A program made the translations under genes and the position numbers. This document shows, piece by piece, positions 41,285 through 50,722 of a stretch of 64,000 nucleotides of DNA. The DNA comes from Streptomyces uncialis (GTDB lineage: Bacteria; Actinomycetota; Actinomycetes; Streptomycetales; Streptomycetaceae), in NCBI RefSeq assembly GCF_001905345.1, contig NZ_LFBV01000008.1, forward strand, positions 248,001 to 312,000. The letters are read 5' to 3'. The notes below the pieces were generated by a model. The model made no database searches, was not told the origin of the DNA, and saw only the letters and a list, made by a program, of their open reading frames with translations. How positions within the stretch are numbered: position 1 is the first letter of the stretch; each line of letters begins with the position of its first letter.

Positions 41285-42658
41285 ATGCCCGACCAGCACG
41301 AGCAGACCCCGCTCGACCGTCCCCAGGGCGACCCCTTCGACCTCTCCGCGGGCGACCCTTTCGGTCCGCACAACCTTCCGTACGGTGTCTTCTCCCTGCC
41401 CACCCCCGACGCGGACCCCGCCCCCGGCGCCCCCGGCCCGTCGCCCGGGTCCGGTCCGTCGCCCGCCCCCGGCTCCGGCTCGTCCTCCGGGGCGGTGGAC
41501 GGCCGCCGGGTGGGCGTACGGCTCGGGGACCATGTCCTGGACGCGGGCGCGGTGGCCGCCGCCCTCGGTTCGCCTTATGTGTCCCTGCTCGCCCGGCCCA
41601 CCCTGAACCCCCTTCTCGCGGCGGGCCGCACCGCCTGGAGCGACGTACGCCGCGCGCTCACCGCGTGGGTGACGGTGCCCGCGTACCGCGAGACCGTACG
41701 GCCCCTGCTGCACCCGCTGTCGGAGGTGACGCTGCATCTGCCGTTCGATGTGGCGGACTACGTCGACTTCTACGCGTCCGAGCACCACGCCCGCAATGTC
41801 GGGCAGATCTTCCGCCCGGACGCCGAGGACTCGCTGACCCCCAACTGGAAGCATCTGCCGATCGGTTACCACGGCCGCTCCGGGACCGTCGTCGTGTCCG
41901 GCACCGACATCGTCCGCCCACGGGGTCAGCGCAAGGCGCCCACCGATCCCGCGCCGGTGTTCGGGCCGTCGGTGAAGCTGGACATCGAGGCCGAGGTGGG
42001 CTTCGTCGTCGGCGCCCCCTCGGAGCGCGGCACCCCGGTCGGTCTCGGGGAGTTCCGGGAGCATGTCTTCGGGCTGTGCCTGCTCAACGACTGGTCGGCC
42101 CGGGACGTCCAGGCGTGGGAGTACGTCCCGCTGGGTCCGTTCCTCGGCAAGTCCTTCGCCACGTCCGTGTCCGCGTGGATCACCCCGCTCGACGCGCTGG
42201 AGGGCGCCCGGGTGTCCCCGCCGGAACGCACCCATCCGCTGCTGCCGTACCTCGACGACTCCCCCGAGGCGTCCGGCGAACCCGGCGGCCATGAGCCCGA
42301 CGGCTACGACCTGCGGATCTCCGTCGCCATCAACGGCCAGGTGGTCTCCGAACCGCCGTTCGCCACCATGTACTGGACGGCCGCCCAGCAGCTCGCCCAT
42401 ATGACGGTCAACGGCGCCTCGCTGCGCACCGGTGACCTCTACGGCTCGGGGACGGTCAGCGGCCCCCGCCCCGACCAGCGCGGTTCCCTGCTGGAACTGA
42501 CGTGGAACGGCCGGGACCCGCTGCCCCTCGACGACGGCCCCCGTACCTTCCTCGCGGACAAGGACGAGGTCACCCTGACCGCTTGGGCCCCCGGCCCGGA
42601 CGGTACGCGGGTGGGCCTCGGCGAGGTCCGGGGCCGGGTCGTGGGGGGCGACGCGTAA
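41285..42658 (+). CDS. fahA: Fumarylacetoacetase
   Basis: 457 residues. Last step of tyrosine and homogentisate breakdown: fumarylacetoacetate to fumarate and acetoacetate. The N-terminal domain begins GDPFGPHNLPYGVFS; the C-terminal FAH fold carries the metal and catalytic residues in DFYASEHHARNVGQIFRP, YHGRSGTVVVSGT, KLDIEAEVGFVVG and LLNDWSARDVQAWEY. A ~28-residue Pro/Gly/Ser-rich insertion near residues 45-73 is unusual. ATG 41285 preceded by a weak GAGG site. No other tyrosine-pathway genes adjoin it. Confidence 0.93.
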   Translation: MPDQHEQTPLDRPQGDPFDLSAGDPFGPHNLPYGVFSLPTPDADPAPGAPGPSPGSGPSPAPGSGSSSGAVDGRRVGVRLGDHVLDAGAVAAALGSPYVSLLARPTLNPLLAAGRTAWSDVRRALTAWVTVPAYRETVRPLLHPLSEVTLHLPFDVADYVDFYASEHHARNVGQIFRPDAEDSLTPNWKHLPIGYHGRSGTVVVSGTDIVRPRGQRKAPTDPAPVFGPSVKLDIEAEVGFVVGAPSERGTPVGLGEFREHVFGLCLLNDWSARDVQAWEYVPLGPFLGKSFATSVSAWITPLDALEGARVSPPERTHPLLPYLDDSPEASGEPGGHEPDGYDLRISVAINGQVVSEPPFATMYWTAAQQLAHMTVNGASLRTGDLYGSGTVSGPRPDQRGSLLELTWNGRDPLPLDDGPRTFLADKDEVTLTAWAPGPDGTRVGLGEVRGRVVGGDA

Positions 42659-42776
42659 CGGCGCACCGCCCTGTACGGGCCACCAGTCGTGACCGTACGG
42701 GCCACCGGTCGTGAGACCGGCCGCCGGGCCGCGGAAGGCATCCACGCGCCCGGTGCCGGTCCGGCCAGACCCGCGA

Positions 42777-44855
42777 CTACCAGCCCAGGTCCTCGGGCTC
42801 CGGCTCGTCCTCCGGGGCGGGCTCACGACTCCAGTCGTACCCGTCGTCCGCGGCATGGGCGGACGCCTTCGCGGCGGACGCCTTCGCGGCGACCGGCCTG
42901 GCGGCGGACGGCTTCGACGCGGCCGGCTTGGCGGTGGGCGTCGGCGCGGGTGACTGCGCGGCCGGGGACACCGGCTCCTCCCCCGGCCCCGGACCGTCAC
43001 CGAAGGCCGCCAGGACCTCCAGCACACCCTCCCCGTACGTGGCGAGCTTCTTCTCGCCGACCCCGCTGATCCCGCCCAGCTCACGGACCGAGGACGGCGA
43101 CGCCGTCACGATCTCCCGCAGGGTCGCGTCATGGAAGATCACGTACGCGGGAACGCCCTGCTCCCGGGCCTGCTCGGCACGCCACGCGCGCAGCGCCTCG
43201 AAGGCGGGCAGCAGCCCCGGCGCCAGATCGACGACGGCCTTGGGCTTGCGCTCGCCCTTGGCGGCGGCCGGGGTACGGGTGGTGGGGCGCTTGGGCTCCT
43301 TGCGCAGCGGCACCTTGCGCTCGCCGCGCAGCACGGTCCCGCTCTCCTCCGTGAGGACCAGCGCGCCGTGCTCGCCCTCGACCCCGAGCAGTTCCATGGC
43401 GAGCAGCTGGCGTACGACACCGCGCCACTCCGCCTCGGTCAGGTCCTCACCGATGCCGAAGACCGACAGCTGGTCGTGGTCGAACTGGATGACCTTCGCG
43501 GTCCTGCGGCCCAGCAGGATGTCGACGATGTGCACACCGCCGAACTTCTGCCCGCGCCGCTCACGGTCCAGCCGCACGATCGTGGAGAGCACCTTCTGCG
43601 CGGCCACCGTGCCGTCCCAGGTCTCCGGCGGGCTCAGGCAGGTGTCGCAGTTGCCGCAGCCGCCCGTCTGCGGCTCCTGGCCGAAGTACTGGAGGAGGCG
43701 GCCCCGGCGGCACTCGACGGTCTCGCACAGGGCGAGCATCGCGTCGAGATGGGCACTGGCACGGCGCCGGAACGCGTCGTCCCCCTGGCTGGACTGGATC
43801 ATCCTGCGCTGCTGGACGACGTCGTTGAGCCCGTACGCCATCCACGCCGTGGACGGCAGGCCGTCCCGGCCGGCGCGGCCCGTCTCCTGGTAGTAGCCCT
43901 CGACGGACTTCGGCAGATCGAGATGGGCGACGAACCGTACGTCGGGCTTGTCGATGCCCATACCGAACGCGATGGTCGCGACGACGACCAGGCCGTCCTC
44001 CCGCAGGAACCGGGACTGGTGCTCGGCGCGGACGCGCCCTTCGAGACCGGCGTGGTACGGCACGGCCGCGATGCCGTTGCGCACCAGGAACTCCGCCGTC
44101 CGGTCCACCGACGCCCGCGACAGGCAGTAGACGATGCCCGCGTCGCCCGCGTGCTCCTCCTTCAGGAACGCCAGCAGCTGCTTGCGCTGCTCGGCCTTCG
44201 GCACGATCCGGTACTGGATGTTCGGCCGGTCGAAGCTCGCCTCGAAGTGCCGCGCGTCGGGCATCCCGAGCCGCGCGGTGATCTCCTGGTGGGTGGCGTG
44301 CGTGGCCGTCGCGGTGAGGGCGACCCTCGGGACGTCGGGCCAGCGCTCCCCCAGCACCGACAGGGCGAGGTAGTCGGGCCGGAAGTCATGGCCCCACTGG
44401 GCGACGCAGTGGGCCTCGTCGATCGCGAAGACCGAGACCTTGCCGCGCGAGAGCAGCTCCAGGCTGGAGTTCAGCTTCAGCCGCTCGGGCGCGAGGTACA
44501 GCAGGTCCAGCTCGCCGGAGACGAACTGGGCCTCGACCACCCTGCGCTCGTCGAAGTCCTGGGTGGAGTTGATGAACCCGGCGCGCACACCGAGCGCGCG
44601 CAGCGCGTCCACCTGGTCCTGCATCAGGGCGATCAGCGGGGACACGACGACCCCGGTGCCCGGCCGGACCAGCGCGGGGATCTGGTAGCACAGCGACTTG
44701 CCGCCGCCGGTAGGCATCAGCACGACGGCGTCCCCACCGGCCACCACATGCTCGATGACCGCTTCCTGGTCCCCCCGGAACGCCTCGTACCCGAAGACCC
44801 TCCGCAAGGTCTCCAGCGCGGCCCCGCCCGCACGCTCCGCGACCACGCCGCTCAT
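42777..44855 (-). CDS. recQ: ATP-dependent DNA helicase RecQ
   Basis: 692 residues. Superfamily 2 helicase with Walker A PTGGGKS (48-54), DEAH box in IDEAHCVAQWGHDF, motif VI QETGRAGRDG; a RecQ C-terminal zinc region with the cysteines of CETVECRRG and GGCGNCDTC; and a HRDC domain (~565-640, LRAWRAEQAREQGVPAYVIFHD). The last ~60 residues are Ala/Pro/Lys-rich then acidic. Start could instead be GTG 44864, three codons upstream, which has a GAGG site. 3'-5' unwinding of DNA in recombination and repair. Confidence 0.94.
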   Translation of the reverse strand: MSGVVAERAGGAALETLRRVFGYEAFRGDQEAVIEHVVAGGDAVVLMPTGGGKSLCYQIPALVRPGTGVVVSPLIALMQDQVDALRALGVRAGFINSTQDFDERRVVEAQFVSGELDLLYLAPERLKLNSSLELLSRGKVSVFAIDEAHCVAQWGHDFRPDYLALSVLGERWPDVPRVALTATATHATHQEITARLGMPDARHFEASFDRPNIQYRIVPKAEQRKQLLAFLKEEHAGDAGIVYCLSRASVDRTAEFLVRNGIAAVPYHAGLEGRVRAEHQSRFLREDGLVVVATIAFGMGIDKPDVRFVAHLDLPKSVEGYYQETGRAGRDGLPSTAWMAYGLNDVVQQRRMIQSSQGDDAFRRRASAHLDAMLALCETVECRRGRLLQYFGQEPQTGGCGNCDTCLSPPETWDGTVAAQKVLSTIVRLDRERRGQKFGGVHIVDILLGRRTAKVIQFDHDQLSVFGIGEDLTEAEWRGVVRQLLAMELLGVEGEHGALVLTEESGTVLRGERKVPLRKEPKRPTTRTPAAAKGERKPKAVVDLAPGLLPAFEALRAWRAEQAREQGVPAYVIFHDATLREIVTASPSSVRELGGISGVGEKKLATYGEGVLEVLAAFGDGPGPGEEPVSPAAQSPAPTPTAKPAASKPSAARPVAAKASAAKASAHAADDGYDWSREPAPEDEPEPEDLGW

Positions 44856-45009
44856 GTCCGTCACCCCGGTCACCTCTGCCCGTCCCACCGTCTGTCCCCG
44901 TACTCCCCAGCCACCATAGGCGCCCCCACCGACACCCCGAACCACTTGTCCACAACCCCGCACCCGGTACCCGACGCCAGCGGACACCCTCCGCCCCACG
45001 GACAAACCC

Positions 45010-45207
45010 GCACCCGAACGACCACCGCAAGGGGCACCCCCAAAGGGGCGCGGGGAACTGCGCAAAGACGAGCACCGGCCCGCACCCGAAGAACAACGGA
45101 CCAGCGCAGCATCCAGGGGCGCGGGGAACTGCGCACCCCACCGAGCGACGGCACAGGGAACAAGTACGCCCACCCGGACAGACCCCAAAGCGCAAGCGAA
45201 GGCGAAA
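45010..45207 (-). repeat. Composite interspersed repeat, copy 5 (half element, no core)
   Basis: Two GGGGCGCGGGGAACTGCGC units (near 45046 and 45117), the segment CCGAGCGACGGCACAGGGAA and CGCAAGCGAAGGCG, that is, the right-hand half of a complete copy. Lies between the recQ start and the nuoN end, next to the operon terminator. Confidence 0.85.
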
Positions 45208-45213
45208 CGCGAC

Positions 45214-45239
45214 GGCCCGGCCCCCGAAGGGACCGGGCC
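45214..45239 (-). terminator. Terminator of the nuoA-N operon
   Basis: GGCCCGG and CCGGGCC arms, with CCCC/GGG pairing possible in the loop, about 50 bases past the nuoN stop on the minus strand. Strong stem in the expected place; the call is confident though there is no U-run. Confidence 0.65.
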
Positions 45240-45286
45240 AGGACGGACGGCCACGCCGGCACGGATCACCCCGCCGACACGGAACG

Positions 45287-46936
45287 TCAGCGCACGAACA
45301 CTCCCGCCTGACCGGCGAGGTCGAGGAAGTACTGGGGCGCGACACCGAGCACCAGCGTGACCACGACCCCCGTCCCGATCGCCGCGTACGTCAGCGCGGA
45401 CGGCACCGCGACGGTCGGCCCCTCCGGGTTCGGCTCGCTGAAGAACATCAGCACGATCACCCGGACATAGAAGAACGCCGCGACGGCCGAGGACACGACA
45501 CCGACGACGACCAGCGCCCCGGCACCGCCCTCCGCCGCCGCCTTGAACACGGCGAACTTCCCCGAGAACCCGGAGGTCAGCGGAATCCCGGCGAAGGCCA
45601 GCAGGAACACCGCGAAGACCGCCGCGACCAGCGGCGACCGCCGCCCCAGCCCCGCCCACTTCGACAGGTGCGTGGCCTCGCCGCCGGCGTCCCGTACCAG
45701 CGTGACCACGGCGAACGCGCCGATCGTCACGAAGGAGTACGCCCCGAGGTAGAACAGCACCGAGGACACGCCCTCGGGCGTCGCGGCGATGACACCCGCG
45801 AGGATGAACCCCGCGTGCGCGATCGACGAGTACGCGAGCAGCCGCTTGATGTCGGTCTGGGTGATCGCGACGATCGCCCCGCCGAGCATCGTGAGGATGG
45901 CGACGGCGTACATCACGGGCCGCCAGTCCCAGCGCAGCCCCGGGAGCACCACGTACAGCAGCCGCAGCAGCGCGCCGAAGGCCGCGACCTTGGTGGCCGC
46001 CGCCATGAACCCGGTGACGGGGGTGGGCGCGCCCTGGTAGACGTCCGGGGTCCACATATGGAACGGCACCGCGCCGACCTTGAAGAGCAGGCCCATCACG
46101 ATGAGGGCGGCGCCGACGAGCAGCAGCGCGTCGTTGCCCATGGTCCCGGCGAGGGCCGGGGTGATCTTCCCGACGGTGCCGTCGACGACCTCGGCGATCC
46201 TCGCGTACGACACGGAGCCCGCGTAGCCGTAGAGCAGGGCGATGCCGAAGAGGGTGAACGCGGAGGCGAAGGCGCCGAGCAGGAAGTACTTGACGGCCGC
46301 TTCCTGCGACATGAGCCGCTTGCGCCGGGCGAGCGCGCAGAGCAGGTACAGCGGCAGGGAGAAGACCTCCAAGGCGATGAACAGCGTCAGGAGGTCGTTC
46401 GCGGCGGGGAAGACGAGCATGCCGCCGATGGCGAACAGCGCGAGCGGGAACACCTCGGTGGTGGTGAATCCGGCCTTGACCGCGGCCTTCTCGCTGTCGC
46501 TGCCGGGTACGGACGCGGCCTGCGCGGCGAACGAGTCGACCTGGTTGCCGTGTGTGGCGGGGTCGAGGCGGCGTTCGGCGAAGGTGAAGATCGCGACCAG
46601 GCCGGTCAGCAGGATGGTGCCCTGGAGGAACAGGGCGGGTCCGTCGACGGCGACGGCGCCCATCGCGACGATGCCCGCCTTGGTGGTGCCGTAGCCGCTC
46701 GCCGCGAGGGCGACGACCGCGGCGAACGCCGCGGTCAGCGCCACCACGGCGGTGAAGAGCTGGGTGTGGTAGCGCGCCTTGCGCGGGACGACGGCCTCGA
46801 TGAGGATGCCGAGCACCGCGGCGGCGATGATGATCAGGATGGGCGAGAGCTGCCCGTACTCGATCTTGGGGGTGTCGATCTTGGTGACGGGTTCGGCCGC
46901 CGTTGTCCACAGGCTGTGGACGGCTGATGCGTTCAC
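45287..46936 (-). CDS. nuoN: NADH-quinone oxidoreductase subunit N
   Basis: 549 residues, about 14 transmembrane helices; antiporter-like proton-translocating subunit. Family features: KYFLLGAFASAFTLFGIALLYG, FKVGAVPFHMWTPDVYQGAPTP and KRLLAYSSIAHAGF, including the membrane lysines used for proton transfer. Last gene of the operon; its GTG start overlaps the nuoM stop by four bases. Confidence 0.96.
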   Translation of the reverse strand: MNASAVHSLWTTAAEPVTKIDTPKIEYGQLSPILIIIAAAVLGILIEAVVPRKARYHTQLFTAVVALTAAFAAVVALAASGYGTTKAGIVAMGAVAVDGPALFLQGTILLTGLVAIFTFAERRLDPATHGNQVDSFAAQAASVPGSDSEKAAVKAGFTTTEVFPLALFAIGGMLVFPAANDLLTLFIALEVFSLPLYLLCALARRKRLMSQEAAVKYFLLGAFASAFTLFGIALLYGYAGSVSYARIAEVVDGTVGKITPALAGTMGNDALLLVGAALIVMGLLFKVGAVPFHMWTPDVYQGAPTPVTGFMAAATKVAAFGALLRLLYVVLPGLRWDWRPVMYAVAILTMLGGAIVAITQTDIKRLLAYSSIAHAGFILAGVIAATPEGVSSVLFYLGAYSFVTIGAFAVVTLVRDAGGEATHLSKWAGLGRRSPLVAAVFAVFLLAFAGIPLTSGFSGKFAVFKAAAEGGAGALVVVGVVSSAVAAFFYVRVIVLMFFSEPNPEGPTVAVPSALTYAAIGTGVVVTLVLGVAPQYFLDLAGQAGVFVR

Positions 46937-48504
46937 TTGGCCGCCTCCACCTCGGGCTTGGGGTCCTTCTGCTGGACGTCGGACATGGTGTGCTGGACCG
47001 CCGGGTTGACGATGTCCGTGAGCGGCTTCGGGAAGACGCCCAGGAAGATGAGCAGCGCGATCAGCGGGGCCACCACCGCGAGCTCCCGGACCCGCAGGTC
47101 GGGCATGGTGGAGACCTCGGGTTTCACGGGGCCGGTCATCGTCCGCTGGTAGAGGACGAGGACGTACAGCGCGGCCAGGACGATGCCGAGGGTCGCGATG
47201 ATCCCGGCGACCGGGTACCGCGCGAAGGTGCCGACCAGGACCAGGAACTCACTGACGAAGGGCGCGAGGCCCGGCAGTGAGAGGGTCGCCAGTCCGCCGA
47301 TCAGGAACGTCCCGGCGAGTACCGGGGCGACCTTCTGGACTCCTCCGTAGTCGGCGATGAGCCGCGAGCCGCGCCGGGAGATCAGGAATCCGGCGACGAG
47401 CATCAGGGCGGCCGTGGAGATGCCGTGGTTGACCATGTAGAGCGTGGCGCCGCTCTGGCCCTGCGACGTCATCGCGAAGATGCCGAGGACGATGAACCCG
47501 AAGTGCGAGATCGACGCGTAGGCGACCAGGCGCTTCATGTCGCGCTGGCCGACGGCGAGCAGCGCCCCGTAGACGATGCTGACCAAGGCGAGGACCAGCA
47601 CGACCGGGGTGGCCCACTTCGACGCCTCGGGGAAGAGCCCCAGGCAGAAGCGGAGCATCGCGAACGTGCCGACCTTGTCGACGACGGCGGTGATGAGCAC
47701 GGCGACCGGTGCGGTGGCCTCGCCCATCGCGTTGGGCAGCCAGGTGTGCAGCGGCCACAGCGGCGCCTTCACCGCGAACGCGAAGAAGAAGCCGAGGAAC
47801 AGCAGCCGTTCGGTGTTGGTCGCCATCTCCAGCGAACCGCTGGCACGGGCGGCGGTGATCTCCTGGAGCGAGAAGCTCCCGGCGACGACGTAGAGCCCGA
47901 TGACGGCGGCGAGCATGATGAGCCCGCCCGCGAGGTTGTAGAGCAGGAACTTCACGGCGGCGTACGACCGCTGGGTCGCCGCCGCCTTGTCGCCGCCCTC
48001 GTGGGCACGGTCCCCGAAGCCGCCGATGAGGAAGTACATCGGGATCAGCATGGCTTCGAAGAAGATGTAGAAGAGGAAGATGTCGGTGGCCTCGAAGGAG
48101 AGGATCACCATCGCCTCGACGGAGAGGATCAGGGCGAAGAAGCCCTGGGTGGGCCGCCAGCGGGAGTTGCTGTCCTCCAGCGGGTCGGCGTCGTGCCAGC
48201 CGGCCAGGATGATGAACGGGATCAGCAGCGCGGTGAGCCCGATGAGGACGACGGCGATGCCGTCGACGCCGAGTTCGTAGCGCACCCCGAAGTCGCTGAT
48301 CCAGGAGTGCGACTCGGTGAGCTGGTAGCGGTCGCCGCCCGGCTCGAAGCGGATCATGACGATCGCGGCGAGGACCAGGGTGGCGAGGGAGAACAGCAGC
48401 GCGAGCCATTTGGCCGCGGTGCGCCGTGCGGCGGGGACGGCGGCGGTGGCGATCGCGCCGATCGCCGGGAGCGCCGCCGTCACGGTGAGCAGGGGAAAGG
48501 ACAT
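46933..48504 (-). CDS. nuoM: NADH-quinone oxidoreductase subunit M
   Basis: 523 residues, about 14 transmembrane helices. Conserved antiporter segments: KFLLYNLAGGLIMLAAVIGLY, FAVKAPLWPLHTWLPNAMGEA (key lysine in VKAPL) and KRLVAYASISHFGF. Separated from nuoL by five bases and overlapped with nuoN. Proton pumping in the cytoplasmic membrane. Confidence 0.97.
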   Translation of the reverse strand: MSFPLLTVTAALPAIGAIATAAVPAARRTAAKWLALLFSLATLVLAAIVMIRFEPGGDRYQLTESHSWISDFGVRYELGVDGIAVVLIGLTALLIPFIILAGWHDADPLEDSNSRWRPTQGFFALILSVEAMVILSFEATDIFLFYIFFEAMLIPMYFLIGGFGDRAHEGGDKAAATQRSYAAVKFLLYNLAGGLIMLAAVIGLYVVAGSFSLQEITAARASGSLEMATNTERLLFLGFFFAFAVKAPLWPLHTWLPNAMGEATAPVAVLITAVVDKVGTFAMLRFCLGLFPEASKWATPVVLVLALVSIVYGALLAVGQRDMKRLVAYASISHFGFIVLGIFAMTSQGQSGATLYMVNHGISTAALMLVAGFLISRRGSRLIADYGGVQKVAPVLAGTFLIGGLATLSLPGLAPFVSEFLVLVGTFARYPVAGIIATLGIVLAALYVLVLYQRTMTGPVKPEVSTMPDLRVRELAVVAPLIALLIFLGVFPKPLTDIVNPAVQHTMSDVQQKDPKPEVEAAK

Positions 48505-48509
48505 CGGTA

Positions 48510-50408
48510 TCAGACCGCCCTCATCAGCAGGGTCGCGGCGATGAGGACAGCCACGCCGCCGAACATCGAGACCGCGTACGAGCGCGCGTAACCGTTCTGG
48601 AGGCGGCGCAGCCGGCCGGACAGACCGCCGACGGAGGCGGCCGTGCCGTTGACGACGCCGTCGACCAGGGTGTGGTCGACGTACACCAGGGAGCGGGTGA
48701 GGTGCTCGCCGCCGCGGACCAAGACGACATGGTTGAAGTCGTCCTGGAGGAGGTCGCGGCGGGCGGCGCGGGTGAGCAGGGAGCCGCGCGGGGCGACGAC
48801 GGGCACGGGCCGGCGGCCGTACATGCCGTACGCGATCGCCGCGCCGACGACCAGCGCGACGACCGTGGAGATGGTGACCGTCAGGGCGCTGATCGGCGGG
48901 TGGCCGTGCTCGGTGGCGCCGGTGACGGGCTCCAGCCAGAGCTGGAAGCGGTCACCGATGCTGAACAGGGCGCCCGCGAAGACCGAGCCGAAGGCCAGGA
49001 TGATCATGGGGATCGTCATGGACTTCGGGGACTCGTGGGGGTGCGGCGGGTTGCCGTCGGCGTCGGGCTGCCAGCGCTTCTCACCGAAGAACGTCATGAT
49101 CATCACGCGGGTCATGTAGAACGCGGTGAGGGCGGCGCCCAGCAGGGCGACCCCGCCGAAGATCCAGCCCTCGGTGCCGCCCTTGGCGAACGCCGCCTCG
49201 ATGATCTTGTCCTTGGAGAAGAAGCCGGACAGGCCCGGGAAGCCGATGATCGCGAGATACCCGAGACCGAACGTCACGAAGGTGACGGGCATGTACTTGC
49301 GCAGCCCGCCGTACTTGCGCATGTCGACCTCGTCGTTCATGCCGTGCATGACGGAACCGGCACCGAGGAACAGCCCGGCCTTGAAGAAGCCGTGCGTCAC
49401 CAGGTGCATGATCGCGAAGACGTAGCCGATGGGGCCGAGGCCCGCGGCCAGCACCATGTAGCCGATCTGCGACATCGTCGAACCGGCGAGCGCCTTCTTG
49501 ATGTCGTCCTTGGCGCAACCGACGATCGCACCGAACAGCAGCGTCACCGCGCCGACGATGGCGACGACGAGCTGCGCGTCCGGGGCGGCGTTGAAGATGG
49601 CGCCGGAGCGGACGATCAGATAGACACCGGCGGTCACCATCGTCGCCGCGTGGATGAGGGCCGAGACCGGGGTCGGGCCCTCCATCGCGTCGCCCAGCCA
49701 GGACTGGAGCGGCACCTGGGCCGACTTGCCGCACGCGGCGAGCAGCAGCATCAGGCCGATCGCGGTGAGCGTGCCCTCGGAGGTGTCCCCGACGGCGCCG
49801 AGGACCGGGCCGAAGGCGAACGTCCCGAAGGTGGTGAACATCAGCATGATCGCGATGGACAGTCCGATGTCACCGACCCGGTTGACCAGGAACGCCTTCT
49901 TGGCGGCGGTCGCGGCACTGGGCTTGTGCTGCCAGAACCCGATCAGGAGGTACGAGGCGAGGCCCACGCCCTCCCAGCCGAAGTACAGCAGCAGGTAGTT
50001 GTCGGCGAGGACCAGGAGCAGCATCGCCGCGAGGAAGAGGTTGAGGTAGCCGAAGAAGCGGCGGCGCCGCTCGTCGTGCTCCATGTAGCCGATCGAGTAG
50101 ATGTGGATCAGGGTGCCCACACCGGTGATCAGCAGGACGAAGGTCATCGACAGCTGGTCGAGCTGGAAGGCGATGTCCGCCTGGAAGCCCTCGACGGGAA
50201 TCCAGCTGAAGAGGTGCTGGTGCAGGGTCCGGTCGTCGGCGTCACGGCCGAGCAGGCCCAGGAACAGCACGGCGCCGATGACGAAGGAGGCACCGGCGAG
50301 GAGCGTGCCCAGCAGATGTCCGGCGCGGTCCAGCCGGTGGCCCCCGCACAGCAGGACCACCGCTCCGAGCAGGGGCGCCGCCACCAGCAGCGCGATCAGG
50401 TTCTCCAC
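48510..50408 (-). CDS. nuoL: NADH-quinone oxidoreductase subunit L
   Basis: 632 residues, about 16 transmembrane helices plus the lateral helix that ties the membrane arm together. Motifs: YFGWEGVGLASYLLIGFW, KAFLVNRVGDIGL, KSAQVPLQSWLGDAMEGPTP and KDDIKKALAGSTMSQIGYM. GTG 50408 chosen because the AAGGGG site precedes it and it lies 14 bp after nuoK. Complete counterpart of the truncated gene at 1-331. Confidence 0.97.
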   Translation of the reverse strand: MENLIALLVAAPLLGAVVLLCGGHRLDRAGHLLGTLLAGASFVIGAVLFLGLLGRDADDRTLHQHLFSWIPVEGFQADIAFQLDQLSMTFVLLITGVGTLIHIYSIGYMEHDERRRRFFGYLNLFLAAMLLLVLADNYLLLYFGWEGVGLASYLLIGFWQHKPSAATAAKKAFLVNRVGDIGLSIAIMLMFTTFGTFAFGPVLGAVGDTSEGTLTAIGLMLLLAACGKSAQVPLQSWLGDAMEGPTPVSALIHAATMVTAGVYLIVRSGAIFNAAPDAQLVVAIVGAVTLLFGAIVGCAKDDIKKALAGSTMSQIGYMVLAAGLGPIGYVFAIMHLVTHGFFKAGLFLGAGSVMHGMNDEVDMRKYGGLRKYMPVTFVTFGLGYLAIIGFPGLSGFFSKDKIIEAAFAKGGTEGWIFGGVALLGAALTAFYMTRVMIMTFFGEKRWQPDADGNPPHPHESPKSMTIPMIILAFGSVFAGALFSIGDRFQLWLEPVTGATEHGHPPISALTVTISTVVALVVGAAIAYGMYGRRPVPVVAPRGSLLTRAARRDLLQDDFNHVVLVRGGEHLTRSLVYVDHTLVDGVVNGTAASVGGLSGRLRRLQNGYARSYAVSMFGGVAVLIAATLLMRAV

Positions 50409-50422
50409 GGTTCCGGGTCCCC

Positions 50423-50722
50423 TTACAGCTTCATCAGGCTGGCGTCGTCGACCGAGGCCGAATGCCGGGAGCGGAACAGCGACACGATGATCGCGAGTCC
50501 GACCACGACCTCGGCGGCGGCGACGACCATCGTGAAGAAGGCGATGATCTGTCCGTCGAGGTTGCCGTGCATCCGGGAGAAGGCGACGAGCGCGAGGTTG
50601 CAGGCGTTCAGCATCAGCTCGATGCACATGAACACCACGATGGCGTTACGCCTGATCAGGACGCCTGTGGCACCGATGGTGAACAACAGGGCGGCGAGAT
50701 ACAGGTAATTGACCGGGTTCAC
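50423..50722 (-). CDS. nuoK: NADH-quinone oxidoreductase subunit K
   Basis: 99 residues, the standard family length, three transmembrane helices, motif RRNAIVVFMCIELMLNACNL with the two membrane glutamates. GTG start overlaps the nuoJ stop (GTGA). Unlike NuoK2 it has no hydrophilic tail. Confidence 0.97.
   Translation of the reverse strand: MNPVNYLYLAALLFTIGATGVLIRRNAIVVFMCIELMLNACNLALVAFSRMHGNLDGQIIAFFTMVVAAAEVVVGLAIIVSLFRSRHSASVDDASLMKL

Noticed and set aside
42777..46910. A single 1377-residue protein covering recQ and antisense-frame nuoN DNA
   Set aside because: Only the recQ part is conserved. The upstream part is an out-of-frame reading of nuoN and of the repeat element; recQ has its own start near 44855-44864.
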